Translations under genes and position numbers: made by a program | The notes under the pieces: model-generated | What the model was told of the DNA's origin: nothing | Database searches by the model: none | What the model saw: the letters and a program-made list of their open reading frames with translations, nothing else | In this document: positions 44,391 to 53,028 of the stretch, one piece after another | Layout: each line of letters begins with the position of its first letter | Position numbering within the stretch: position 1 is the first letter of the stretch | Source: Paraburkholderia terricola | GTDB taxonomy: Bacteria; Pseudomonadota; Gammaproteobacteria; Burkholderiales; Burkholderiaceae | Assembly (NCBI RefSeq): GCF_900142195.1 | Contig: NZ_FRAB01000011.1 | Location: 1 to 64,000, forward strand | Length of the DNA: 64,000 nucleotides | Reading direction: 5' to 3'

Positions 44391-44585
44391 TCCGATTCCT
44401 TGCTGAAGGCCACCCATGCCGGCAAACGCGCATGGCGTGTGCCAGCGACGCGGGCGGTGCGATGCCCCGAGCGAAGCGCGGATGCCGCGAGTCGGTGGAA
44501 AAAGATACGCGTCAGCGGTGAAGAGCCGTGACGGGCGCAACGTTTGCTGCGCCAACACGTATCGCAACAGCACGGCGGGGAAGCG

Positions 44586-44801
44586 ATGGAATTCGACTAC
44601 AAGGATTTTCATATCGACGCCACGCCGTTGAGCGAAGGCGGCCGCTACTTCGCACGCGCGAAACTGTTGCGCCGCTCCGCCGACGGCACGCAACTGGTCG
44701 AGCAGAAATGGTCAGGCGACCTGGGGCAGTTTCCTTCGGAACGCGATGCGATGGAATACGCGCGGCGCTGGGCGATCGAATGGGTCGATGAGAACGGTTG
44801 A
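44586..44801 (+). CDS. 71-aa conserved small protein, MEFxYK family
   Basis: 71 aa, a paralogue of the 81-aa protein at 37510-37755: both open MEF.YK...I.AT and close with an amphipathic helix of the form A.E(F/Y)A...A(V/I).W(L/V)DE. GGGGAAG precedes the ATG. No family function is known to me. It lies between a GT4 gene and a ParB-like gene, each on the other strand. Confidence 0.72.
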   Translation: MEFDYKDFHIDATPLSEGGRYFARAKLLRRSADGTQLVEQKWSGDLGQFPSERDAMEYARRWAIEWVDENG

Positions 44802-44844
44802 GCGCGGGTTAGGCGCGGGTTAAGCGGTAGCGCGCAACGAAGCC

Positions 44845-45456
44845 CTACTGATCGCGATTGCCGATGAACCCCGGCAGCGCTCGCGCCGCATCGCTGCGCG
44901 CGGCTTTTATCGAGGCCAGAAGCGCGCTCGTGAAAGCAACGGTGTCGCTTCCCTCCAGTTGCACGGCGCCGCGGATGAAGTCCGTCCAGATGAAGCTGCT
45001 GCACGTCGCGTGAGCTTTGCGATAGGCGCCGGCGCGTCTCGTCAACGCCGCAAGACTTTGATACGGATCGTCGCGCATCAGTCCTACCGTGACGGGAAGC
45101 TCGCTGGCGTCGCGACGCCGCCCGAATTCGTCATAGGGATGCAGCCAGCTTCTTTCAGCGAGCGCGGCCCGGATGCCGTTTGAGCAATCCGTGGGCAAGT
45201 GCGCCACGATCTCGACGGGAACCTTCTCGATGCCGCAGTCATGCCAGGCTCGCGCCCAATGATGATGATCGACGATATGCAAGGAGCCGTCCGCGGCGCG
45301 CGCGCATTTGATCGCGTGCTTTTCCATGAAGCGCTTGCGCGCGCCGTCCTCCATCCGCCGCATGATGTCGATCTTGACGGCGACGTAGATCAGACCCACC
45401 GTTATCTGCGTCGGTCTTAAGAGGATCAATGGTAGCCAGAGCATCGCGGGTTTCAT
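44845..45456 (-). CDS. ParB-like (ParBc_2) protein
   Basis: 203 aa. The N-terminal LRPTQITVGLIYVAVKIDIMRRM plus HIVDHHHWARAWHDCGIEKVPVEIV is the signature of the small ParB-like nuclease family ParBc_2. The HHH motif could be a metal or nucleotide site. The N-terminus is hydrophobic and may be a signal (MKPAMLWLPLILL), so a periplasmic place is possible. It is unlikely to be a real chromosome-partitioning ParB: no ParA or parS is nearby. Transcribed away from the 71-aa gene. Function unknown. Confidence 0.8.
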   Translation of the reverse strand: MKPAMLWLPLILLRPTQITVGLIYVAVKIDIMRRMEDGARKRFMEKHAIKCARAADGSLHIVDHHHWARAWHDCGIEKVPVEIVAHLPTDCSNGIRAALAERSWLHPYDEFGRRRDASELPVTVGLMRDDPYQSLAALTRRAGAYRKAHATCSSFIWTDFIRGAVQLEGSDTVAFTSALLASIKAARSDAARALPGFIGNRDQ

Positions 45457-45559
45457 TCGTGTTACGCCGTGATCTATCGCCTGTCATGCAAGCAACGTTT
45501 AGCCGATGCCGGGTTTCCCGCCCGACGCCATGCAGCGCGAGCGACGGCGCACCCGGCCG

Positions 45560-46495
45560 TCACTCGTGAGCGCTGCCCGTTACCTTGCCGGGAGGTTTTT
45601 TCGCATTCCGTCGATCGTCGCGAGGGTCGCGGCGCTCGCCCATCGCGGCGGCTATCTCCGCGCCGAGCAGGAATACGGCCGCCGAAAAGTAAAGCCACAT
45701 CATCAAGACCGCAAGCGAGCCCGCCGCGCCGAATGAGTTCGCCGTGCCCGCATAAGCCAGATAGATGCCGAAAAGCCGCCGTCCCACGGTGAAGAGAACC
45801 GCCGACACCGCCGCGCCGCTCAATGCCTGAGTCCACCGCACGCGCGTATCCGGAAGCCAGCGCAATAGCGCGGCGAAGGCGGCCCATAGCACGAGCAAGC
45901 CGAACACGGTCTGCGCGATCTGCGCCGCGACGGCCAGCGGCGAGTCACCGAGTATCCGATGTCCGACATAAGCGATCGCCGCATCGAGCACGAGCGAGAC
46001 GACCAGCAGGAAGCCGACGCCGAGCACCAGGCCCACTGAGATGAGCCGCGCCCGCACGAGCAGCGCGAGCCCCGCCATGCCCGAGCGCTGTCGCGCTGAG
46101 AAAACGACATCCAATGCGGTGTTCAGCGAACTGAAGGTGGCCGACGCGCCGACGATCAGCAGCCCCGTCGACACGAGCGCGGCGAGACCGCCGCCGCTCG
46201 CGCGGTGAGCATGTTCGACAATGGTTTGCATCGCCATTGCCGCGTCCTTGCCCATGACGTCGCGCACTTGTGCGAACAGCCTGCCGCTTGCGGCCGACTC
46301 GCCGAAAAACCAGCCGGCCACCGTCAGCACGATCAGCAGCGTCGGCGCGAGCGAGAAAGCCGAATAGAAGCCGATGCTCGCGGCGAGTGTCGTGCAGCGG
46401 TCGGATGAAAAGCGTTTGAGCGCCGTTAGGGCGACGCCCCGCAAATTGCGTGTGCCTCCTGGCTTGTGCGCGAATTGCAGCGGTCTCGAAGTCAT
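45560..46495 (-). CDS. YihY/BrkB-family inner-membrane protein
   Basis: 311 aa with about six membrane segments. TTLAASIGFYSAFSLAPTLLIVLTVAGWFFG is the family start and FGAAGSLAVLMMWLYFSAAVFLLGAE the end motif. The ATG at 46495 is chosen; a GTG at 46507 would add four residues, and neither has a ribosome site. YihY proteins are inner-membrane proteins of uncertain function (once called ribonuclease BN). It stands between the ParB-like gene and the glycan operon with no partner. Confidence 0.92.
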   Translation of the reverse strand: MTSRPLQFAHKPGGTRNLRGVALTALKRFSSDRCTTLAASIGFYSAFSLAPTLLIVLTVAGWFFGESAASGRLFAQVRDVMGKDAAMAMQTIVEHAHRASGGGLAALVSTGLLIVGASATFSSLNTALDVVFSARQRSGMAGLALLVRARLISVGLVLGVGFLLVVSLVLDAAIAYVGHRILGDSPLAVAAQIAQTVFGLLVLWAAFAALLRWLPDTRVRWTQALSGAAVSAVLFTVGRRLFGIYLAYAGTANSFGAAGSLAVLMMWLYFSAAVFLLGAEIAAAMGERRDPRDDRRNAKKPPGKVTGSAHE

Positions 46496-46689
46496 GGCGC
46501 GGCTCACTGTCTAGCGATGGAAAGGGCGAGCCGCCTGGCACCCCCGCGCACTGCTCGCCCGCATCATGACGGATACGATCGTTCCGGGGCCGCGCCTCGC
46601 CTCCACCTGGCTGGCAGGCGAGCATCCCGCATGCCCGCCGCGCGAAGCCGGCGCTGAAGACCAACGAGATAAGCGCGCGCCGCCGCGCG

Positions 46690-47067
46690 CTAGCGATACG
46701 TCCAGCGACGGTGCGTGAGAAAGGAAAGCGGCGTGACCGCGCAAACCACGAGAGCAATCCCGATCCACGGCCCCGCTCCCGCAACTTGCGCGAGCGTCGA
46801 TACAAGGCCGGTCAAAGCGGCACCGCCGAGCGACACGGCGATGAATCGCCAAACGTTGCGCACGCGAAGCGACGACGAAAAGCTCCACAGCGTATTCACC
46901 AGATACGACCAACAGGTCGCGCAGGCGAACGCGACCGTGTTGGCGAGCGTCGGCGAGACACCGGCGCGCGAGATCAACACCACGGCAATCGCGATATGCA
47001 GGCCTGTCGCCGAGAGTCCGCATACGCCGAAGCGCATCAGCCGTATCAACTCCGTGCGCTTCGTCAT
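46690..47067 (-). CDS. GtrA-family membrane protein
   Basis: 125 aa with four membrane segments. RFGVCGLSATGLHIAIAVVL and the C-terminal FLTHRRWTYR are the GtrA signature. GtrA proteins flip bactoprenol-linked glucose or arrange GT2 donor delivery for LPS or cell-wall modification. It is the last gene of a minus-strand operon: GT87, GT87, GT2, methyltransferase, GtrA, with short gaps. It is the flippase partner of the GT2 gene (inference). Confidence 0.93.
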   Translation of the reverse strand: MTKRTELIRLMRFGVCGLSATGLHIAIAVVLISRAGVSPTLANTVAFACATCWSYLVNTLWSFSSSLRVRNVWRFIAVSLGGAALTGLVSTLAQVAGAGPWIGIALVVCAVTPLSFLTHRRWTYR

Positions 47068-47086
47068 GGGTGCTTCACCCTGTGCG

Positions 47087-47821
47087 TCACTTCGCGCTCA
47101 GCACGGCGAGCAGCGACACGCCGCACGGCAATGCGCCGCGTGAAACCCAGTGACGCTCGGCGCGGAAGATCCGGTAAAGCAGCGCGTTCACCGCACTGGA
47201 CGGCACCGAGTCGCCGCTCGACTCGCCGCGCCTGAACAGGCGATCGACAAAACGCACGGCAATCGCGAGCGGAAGCAGCAGCGTGTTGAAGTACGTGATG
47301 CGCTCGATGCGATACCCCGCTTTTGCGGCGCACGCCGCCAGCGTCGCCCGGCTGTAGCGCCGATGGTGATGGAGATGCACGTCGTGCGCGCTCCACAGCC
47401 ATTGATAGGCCGGCACCGTCACCACGACCTTTCCGCCCACGGCCAGCACGTCCCGCATGCGTTCGAGCGAAGCGACGTCGTCGGCGATGTGTTCGAGGCA
47501 ATCGAAAAAGCAGATCAGATCGAAGCGCTCGCCGTGGAACGGCAGATCGTCGGGGCATCGCCCGGCGCGGATATCGAAACGCGCGCCGGTGCTTTGCGCG
47601 GTCAGCCTGCGCGCCGTTTCGTCCATTTCCATTCCGCTCACGCTGCCGAATCCGGCCAGCATGTCGAGGTTGCCGCCGGTGCCCGAACCCACTTCGAGCA
47701 CGCGCGCACGCGGCGGCAACGCGAGGCGGCGCAACACCGAACGCAACACGTCGCGCCGGCCGCGAAACCACCAATGTTCGGACTCGGTCTCGGCCATCTG
47801 AAGATAAGCGTCGGGGGACAT
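47087..47821 (-). CDS. Class I SAM-dependent methyltransferase
   Basis: 244 aa. The SAM motif I is RVLEVGSGTGGNL, motif post-I GMEMDE, and motif IV ICFFDCLEHIADD. GGAGG precedes the ATG at 47821. It likely methylates a sugar or lipid-linked intermediate because it sits between a GT2 and GtrA gene in a glycan operon. The acceptor cannot be told. Confidence 0.93.
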   Translation of the reverse strand: MSPDAYLQMAETESEHWWFRGRRDVLRSVLRRLALPPRARVLEVGSGTGGNLDMLAGFGSVSGMEMDETARRLTAQSTGARFDIRAGRCPDDLPFHGERFDLICFFDCLEHIADDVASLERMRDVLAVGGKVVVTVPAYQWLWSAHDVHLHHHRRYSRATLAACAAKAGYRIERITYFNTLLLPLAIAVRFVDRLFRRGESSGDSVPSSAVNALLYRIFRAERHWVSRGALPCGVSLLAVLSAK

Positions 47822-47836
47822 GATTCGCGCCTCCGT

Positions 47837-48886
47837 TCAGCGGCTCGCGAAGCGCACGCGCTTGCGTGCCGCGTCGATCCGTACCATGTTCGACGCGCGC
47901 GAACCGTTGCGCCCGACCGGCAGCGTGCTGATCTTGCTGTTCTCCTGATAGCGGCGGCGCACGAGATAGACCGGCCGCCCCTTCGTCTCGTAGTAGATGC
48001 GGCCAATGTATTCGCCGACCACGCCGATGCCGATCAACTCGATGCCGCCCATGAACAGCATCACGGAAAGCAATGACGCATAACCCGGCACGGGATTGCC
48101 GAGCCACAGCGTGCGGCCGATGATGAACCCGCCGTACACGAAAGCCACGGTCGCGATCGCGAGACCGATATAGGTCCAACTGCGCAGCGGCACGGTGCTG
48201 AAACTCGTGATGCCTTCGAGCGCGAAATTCCACAAGCGCCATCCGGAGAATTTCGAACGGCCCGCGCTGCGCGGTTCGCGTTGATACTCGACGATCACGG
48301 TGCGATAGCCGACCCATGCGAAGAGCCCCTTCATGAAGCGCCGCCGCTCCGGCAAATTGCGCAGCGCGTTGACCACCTGGCGGTCCATCAGACGGAAATC
48401 GCCGACGTTTTCCGGCAGCTTCACTTCGGAAAGCGCATTGTGAACGCGATAGTAGATCGAGGCGGCGGTGCGCTTCGCGAAGGTGTCGCATGCGCGGTTG
48501 GCCCGCTTGGCGGCCACCACTTCCGCGCCTGCGCGCCAGTGTTCGATCATCACCGGAATCAGGCTCGGCGGGTCCTGCAAATCCGCGTCGATGGGAATCA
48601 CCGCGTCGCCCCACGCTTCGTCGATGCCGGCCGTCAGCGCGGCCTCCTTGCCGAAGTTGCGCGTGAGGTCGATCACGCGTATGCGCGGGTCGCGCACGCT
48701 GGCGGCGATGAGTTTGTCGAGCGTGCCGTCGTTGCTGCCGTCGTTGATGCAGACGATTTCGAAGCGCGTCGATTCGATGCCTTCGAGCACCGGAACGATC
48801 TCGCTAAAGAAATGGCCGACTGCCTCGCCTTCGTTGTAGAACGGCACCACCAGTGAAATCAATGGAATATTGTTATGTTCAAGCAT
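47837..48886 (-). CDS. Family 2 glycosyltransferase (GtrB/DPM-like)
   Basis: 349 aa from the ATG at 48886, five bases after GGGGAGG; a longer frame to 48958 has no site. The GT-A motifs are VVPFYNEGEAVGHF, IVCINDGSNDGTLD, PIDADLQDPPSLI (DxD) and the acceptor-side Q-x-R-type element. Two membrane helices at the C-terminus (IGLAIATVAFVYGG and LLSVMLFMGGIELIGIGVVGEYIG) fit polyprenyl-phosphate sugar synthases. It makes polyprenyl-phosphate-hexose for the GT87 enzymes, with GtrA to flip it (inference). Confidence 0.93.
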   Translation of the reverse strand: MLEHNNIPLISLVVPFYNEGEAVGHFFSEIVPVLEGIESTRFEIVCINDGSNDGTLDKLIAASVRDPRIRVIDLTRNFGKEAALTAGIDEAWGDAVIPIDADLQDPPSLIPVMIEHWRAGAEVVAAKRANRACDTFAKRTAASIYYRVHNALSEVKLPENVGDFRLMDRQVVNALRNLPERRRFMKGLFAWVGYRTVIVEYQREPRSAGRSKFSGWRLWNFALEGITSFSTVPLRSWTYIGLAIATVAFVYGGFIIGRTLWLGNPVPGYASLLSVMLFMGGIELIGIGVVGEYIGRIYYETKGRPVYLVRRRYQENSKISTLPVGRNGSRASNMVRIDAARKRVRFASR

Positions 48887-48944
48887 GATGACCTCCCCGT
48901 AATTCTGATTTGACGCCTCGTGCGGATGAGCCGTTACTCGTTCC

Positions 48945-50219
48945 TCACTCGTCCACATAAGCTTGCAAGACCGGCGCCGCGCGCCGTTCGACCGCGATGC
49001 GCCCGACCAGCATCGCGAGCGTGGTCAGCGAGATCAACGGCATGAACTGGAACGGCCCCATGGCGACGATCAGCATGCCGGCAAGCGGCGCGATCCACAG
49101 GACCACCAGCCATTCGCGTTCGCCGCGCCGCCAGCCTTCGGCCAGCGCATGCCGGCAATACCACGCGATCAACACGCCATACCAGGCGAGGTCGTAGTCG
49201 TAAAGATAGGGGCTCACGAGCAGGCTCGCGCAGACCAGCGTGGCGGCGCGCAGCGCGTGCGAGCTTTCGCGTCCCCATGCGTAGCAGACCGCCGCCGCGG
49301 CGAGCAGCGCACACGCGCCCTGCGCCGCATAAGCGAGCAGCGCGGGCGCGTGCAGCAGCGTCGCGAGCGCGAAGAGGGTCGGCATGCGGGCGAGCGTCGC
49401 GTGCGCCGATTCGATGCTGTAGGTGGCGATCCCCGTGTTATGCAGGAATGCGCCCAGCGTGCCGGTGCCGAATGCGAGCAGCGAGAAGCCGAGTGTGGCC
49501 CCCGCCGTCACCACCATCGCGGCCAGCGCGCGCCACGAACGAGAGCACAGCAGCGCCAGCGGGAACAGCACCACCAGTTGCGGCTTCATGCACAAGAGGC
49601 CGAAGCAGATGCCCGCCGCGACCGGGCGGCGACGCAGCCACACGAGGCCGCATCCGGCGAGCGCGGCCGTCAGCAAACCGTTTTGCCCGACGGTGATGAC
49701 GAACAGCGCGCCCGGAAAGAACAGCGCGGGCAGAAGGGCCTGCCGGTCCGGCAAGATCGTGCGAATCGTCTTGACGAACAGCAGATACGCGCCGCCGAGC
49801 CACACCACCGCCGCCAGCTTATAAGGAAGCAGCGCGAGCGGAACGATCATGAGCAGCGCATTGGGCGGGTACAGCCACGGCAGGATGCCGTCGACCGTCG
49901 CGAAATGCGGCATCGCGCCGATCTCGATCAGCGAAAGCGCGTGCACGTTATAGGCGTCGACCGCATGCCCCTGCAGAGCCATGACCGCCGCGCTCCAGAA
50001 TGGCAGGAAGTCCACCATGAGCGGACTGATCCCGCTCTGCGTGTTCAGGCGGAACAGATAGATCGCAACGAACAATGCGAAGCAGGCGAACACGACGAGC
50101 GGATAGAGCCGCAGCCGGTTTGCATTGAGCCAATGCGGACGCCGCCGCGGACCCGCCATTTGCAATGCGGGCAAAGGCCGTGACTTCGACGGCGCATGAC
50201 GGAACGCGTGCGGATTCAT
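48945..50219 (-). CDS. GT87-type membrane glycosyltransferase (DUF2029)
   Basis: 424 aa, about ten membrane segments. GILPWLYPPNALLMIVPLALLPYK and LCMKPQLVVLFPLALLCSRSWRAL are the DUF2029/GT87 motifs. Such enzymes use polyprenyl-phosphate-linked sugars. GAGGTGA overlaps the upstream GT87 stop (ATGA), so the two GT87 genes are coupled. The sequence is paralogous to the next gene along its whole length. Confidence 0.9.
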   Translation of the reverse strand: MNPHAFRHAPSKSRPLPALQMAGPRRRPHWLNANRLRLYPLVVFACFALFVAIYLFRLNTQSGISPLMVDFLPFWSAAVMALQGHAVDAYNVHALSLIEIGAMPHFATVDGILPWLYPPNALLMIVPLALLPYKLAAVVWLGGAYLLFVKTIRTILPDRQALLPALFFPGALFVITVGQNGLLTAALAGCGLVWLRRRPVAAGICFGLLCMKPQLVVLFPLALLCSRSWRALAAMVVTAGATLGFSLLAFGTGTLGAFLHNTGIATYSIESAHATLARMPTLFALATLLHAPALLAYAAQGACALLAAAAVCYAWGRESSHALRAATLVCASLLVSPYLYDYDLAWYGVLIAWYCRHALAEGWRRGEREWLVVLWIAPLAGMLIVAMGPFQFMPLISLTTLAMLVGRIAVERRAAPVLQAYVDE

Positions 50220-51457
50220 GCCGTCACCTCTGTGTCAAGCCGCGCGCGCCGCACGATGACGAGCAGCACCAGCAGCAGCACCATCGGTCCGATTTGCGGC
50301 AGCAGTGTCAGGCGATTGAGGTATTCGTAGATCGGCAGCAGCCACGCGATCACCAGCATGGTCTGCTCGCCGCGCCGCCAGCCCTTTTCCAGACCGCTTA
50401 CCACCAGGCAGGCGAGCGCGACGCCGAGCCACGTCAGTTCATAGAACCACAGGTAGGGATTGGCGAGCATCGTCGCCACGGCGATTACCGCGGCTCGCAT
50501 GCGCAGGTCGGGCGTGCGCCGCCATACGTAACAGGTGGCTGCGGCAGCGATCAGCGCGACGCCGCCTTGCACGACATAAGCCATGACGATGGATGCTTCC
50601 GCGAGACGCATCGTGGCGAACGGCGTCGGAGACGCGAACCAGTACAGCATGCGGCTCTCCAGCACCATCTCTCGCGCGAAGCTGGCGCTGGCCATGAACG
50701 CGTGGAGCGATTGCGTGCCGCACACGAGGACGCTGACGCCCGCAAACGTGGCGGCGGTGATCGCGGCTGCGCCCATCGTCTTCCAGGCGCGCGTCGCGAT
50801 CAGCACGATCGGGAACAACACGGCCAATTGCGGCTTGATCGCGAGCAAGCCGATGCAAATGCCGGCCAGTACCGGATTCTTCTCATTCCAGCGAACGGCG
50901 AACGCCATCAGCGCGGCGGTGAGCAGCGCGTTTTGTCCGACGACCGCCGCGATATACACACCGGGATAGGCAAGCACGACGAGCGCCGCGATTCGCGGGC
51001 GATGGAAGTGCGCGGCGAGGCCGCTCACGCCGAGCGTGCCGATTGCGAAAAGCCATGCGCAAACGCCCATGAACAGCACATAGGAAACGACGTACGGCAA
51101 AAGGGCAAGCGGTGCGACGAGCAGCAGCAGCGTCGGCGGATAGAGCCACGGCAAAAAACCGTGATTGACGTATGCGCCGAATAGCGCCGACTCGGCGCGT
51201 GCAAACGTCGGATAGTCGTAGACGGCGGCCGGCGTGCCGTTCAGCATCATGTGCGACGCGGTCCAGAACACCGAAAAATCGATGCCCGGACGCGTAGTGT
51301 TATCCGCCATGAAGCCGTGACTGGTCCAGGCCCAGGCCGCCAATACGATGGCGCACACGACGAGCATCGCGCAACTGTACAGCAGCACGCGCTCGCGAGT
51401 CAGCCAGCCGTGGATGCGACGGTCCGCATCGAGTGGTCCCCGATCTGCAAAGTACAT
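50216..51457 (-). CDS. GT87-type membrane glycosyltransferase (DUF2029), tandem paralogue
   Basis: 413 aa, about ten membrane segments. GFLPWLYPPTLLLLVAPLALLPYV and LLAIKPQLAVLFPIVLIATRAWKTM match the partner gene block by block, so the two arose by duplication. Acidic residues in DFSVFWTASHMMLNG likely bind the donor phosphate. It is the first gene of the glycan operon; its promoter lies in the large gap after it. The transferred sugar is unknown. Confidence 0.9.
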   Translation of the reverse strand: MYFADRGPLDADRRIHGWLTRERVLLYSCAMLVVCAIVLAAWAWTSHGFMADNTTRPGIDFSVFWTASHMMLNGTPAAVYDYPTFARAESALFGAYVNHGFLPWLYPPTLLLLVAPLALLPYVVSYVLFMGVCAWLFAIGTLGVSGLAAHFHRPRIAALVVLAYPGVYIAAVVGQNALLTAALMAFAVRWNEKNPVLAGICIGLLAIKPQLAVLFPIVLIATRAWKTMGAAAITAATFAGVSVLVCGTQSLHAFMASASFAREMVLESRMLYWFASPTPFATMRLAEASIVMAYVVQGGVALIAAAATCYVWRRTPDLRMRAAVIAVATMLANPYLWFYELTWLGVALACLVVSGLEKGWRRGEQTMLVIAWLLPIYEYLNRLTLLPQIGPMVLLLVLLVIVRRARLDTEVTA

Positions 51458-52536
51458 GATCCCCGCCTCACATGAGGTCCGAATGTTTTTCTACTCATCC
51501 GGTCGATTCGTTTTTTCTTTCTATTCCTAAGCTAACGAAGTGAACGTCGCGCGCTTACGGTCGATTCATTGTTGTAGGAAATATTCAGACTTTCAACCCA
51601 TCGTTTTCCTCCCCAGCCGAGGCAGGTCCGAAATCAACCCCTCGAAGCGGAAATTCGACGCGATTTCGAGCGTGCCGAAGAGGTCATGTTTCACGCATGC
51701 AACGGTTTGGGCTGGCAAGCCGATTGAAAACCTCCCGATATCGACCGCCGAGGCGTTGAACTCGTCCCAGGGTAAATCGCTAGAAATTTTGCGCAGCGCC
51801 TTGATTGGCGGGCCTTTTCGGGTTTTTCAGCGTGGCCGGCCGGCACCCGAAAACGTCGCAGATCGGAGACAACCTGTGCTTCAGGAACGCAACCGAAGCG
51901 CGGGCGAATCGGCGTCAACGCCGTCTTTCCTGGCATTTGGGGTCGCTGGCCTGGAGCTTGCAAAGGGGAAAGCGCGGAAGTCGACGACGTGACGACCGAT
52001 GCGATTCAGGCAGCAGCGACGAGCGAGAGCCTGAACCGCGACGGAAGTCAGCCACGGGGAAGTTCGTCCGCATGCGCTGCTGCAAGAACATCACAGCGCG
52101 TGTGGATGGAACAGAGGGTGGTCGCCGACTGACTAGCGGGCTCCAGCTCACACCGGAAGCCAATAACGAGCAACGAAGCAGAGGACCACGAGATGAAGAA
52201 CCATCAAACCAAGCGGCGGACCCACCGTCGCAACAGCGACTCGAACGCTACGTTCCCTGCTGCCATTGCATCGATCGTCCGCGGCGCGCACCAACGCGCT
52301 GAAGGTGATCTTCATGGACCGTGCGCCAGGCCGATCGCCGCGCTCACGCTCCCCTATCCGTTTCCTCGCAAGGAATCCTCGGCCCCGCCCGGTTTGCACG
52401 CTCTTGCGCGCGCACCGACACGTCAGGTCTAGATTCGACGCCGGTTTTTTCCGTAGTGCCCTGTAGTTCCTTTGTAGTTCCTTCCCTCAGCCTGTTCAGG
52501 TCAAGGGCTTATTGTTGCCATCCAAAGGAGTTAGCC
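51458..52536. other. 1.08-kb region with no convincing gene, between the glycan operon and flp
   Basis: 1,079 bases holding the promoters of the minus-strand GT87 operon and the plus-strand pilus locus. Frames inside lack ribosome sites or family likeness (for example a basic 79-codon frame at 52193). It has a GC palindrome near 51832 (GTGGCCGGCCGGCAC), a purine-rich stretch about 52100, and 11-base direct repeats near 52462. It could hold a long leader, an sRNA or large regulatory sites. Confidence 0.6.
52462..52483. promoter_or_regulatory. 11-bp tandem direct repeats upstream of flp
   Basis: TGTAGTTCCTT occurs twice in a row, with a degenerate third copy just before, 54 bases upstream of the flp start. 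One repeat per helix turn is the pattern of a cooperative regulator site. The regulator is not identified. Confidence 0.5.
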
Positions 52537-52707
52537 ATGCAAAACATCATCGCCCAAGCCAAGCGTTTCGTTCGTGACGAAGATGGTGTCACCGCCATTG
52601 AATACGGACTTATCGCCGCGCTGATCGCGGTCGTCATCATCGGTGCGGTCAAGACCGTTGGCGAAAAGCTGGACTCAGTGTTCACCACGATCGGAAACGA
52701 CCTGTGA
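52537..52707 (+). CDS. flp: Flp-family type IVb pilin
   Basis: 56 aa. After a short charged leader (FVRDEDG) the prepilin peptidase would cut at G/V and leave VTAIEYGLIAALIAVVIIGAV, the Flp motif with the Glu5/Tyr6 pair. It is the major subunit of the Tad pilus. AAGGAG is seven bases ahead of the ATG. The second pilin gene follows after a hairpin, so this first gene should be the most abundant message. Confidence 0.95.
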   Translation: MQNIIAQAKRFVRDEDGVTAIEYGLIAALIAVVIIGAVKTVGEKLDSVFTTIGNDL

Positions 52708-52716
52708 GACGGGATT

Positions 52717-52748
52717 GACGGGTGAGCGGTTTTTCCGTCTCTCCCGTC
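52717..52748 (+). terminator. Attenuator-type hairpin after flp
   Basis: GACGGGTGAGCGG at 52717-52729 pairs imperfectly with the arm ending CCCGTC at 52748, around a TTTTT loop, and is followed by TTCCTT. A weak stem with a poor T run between the two pilin genes would let part of the transcription through and raise flp over the rest. Confidence 0.55.
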
Positions 52749-52815
52749 TTCCTTAAGATCGTTGCGGGCCCGTTGCCAAACGGGACCCGGCAACGAACCC
52801 ATTCAGGAGATCGCC

Positions 52816-53001
52816 ATGCATGCATGGAGCGACGTAGTGAAGCAGCTTCTGCGAGACGAAGGCGGCGTGACTTCGATCGAGTACGCGTTGATCGCGTCGC
52901 TGATCGCGGTGACGGTCCTCGGCGCTGTCGCTTCACTGGGCAGCTCCGTGAGCGATCTCTATCAGCGCATCGCGACGAAGGTCGCGGCGGCGCTTGCATG
53001 A
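52816..53001 (+). CDS. Second Flp-family pilin
   Basis: 61 aa. Leader RDEGG, then VTSIEYALIASLIAVTVLGAV, again with the Flp Glu-Tyr pair, but with TS for TA, YAL for YGL and a longer polar tail. CAGGAG precedes the ATG at 52816. It likely makes a minor subunit or an alternative pilus. About 35% of residues beyond the motif differ from flp. Confidence 0.94.
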   Translation: MHAWSDVVKQLLRDEGGVTSIEYALIASLIAVTVLGAVASLGSSVSDLYQRIATKVAAALA

Positions 53002-53028
53002 ACGCAGAAGAACGAGACCGGACACGTC

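Noticed and set aside
44845..45456. Chromosome-partitioning ParB
   Set aside because: Only the small ParBc_2 nuclease-like fold is present; there is no ParA gene or parS site, and the N-terminus is hydrophobic.
52391..52410. Possible sigma-54 promoter (TTGCACG...TTGCG) upstream of flp
   Set aside because: The spacing between the two boxes is one base short of the sigma-54 rule and the first GG is missing.
52193..52432. Basic 79-codon plus-strand frame before flp
   Set aside because: Only the first dozen codons look gene-like; the rest is random, and the ribosome site is weak. Not called.
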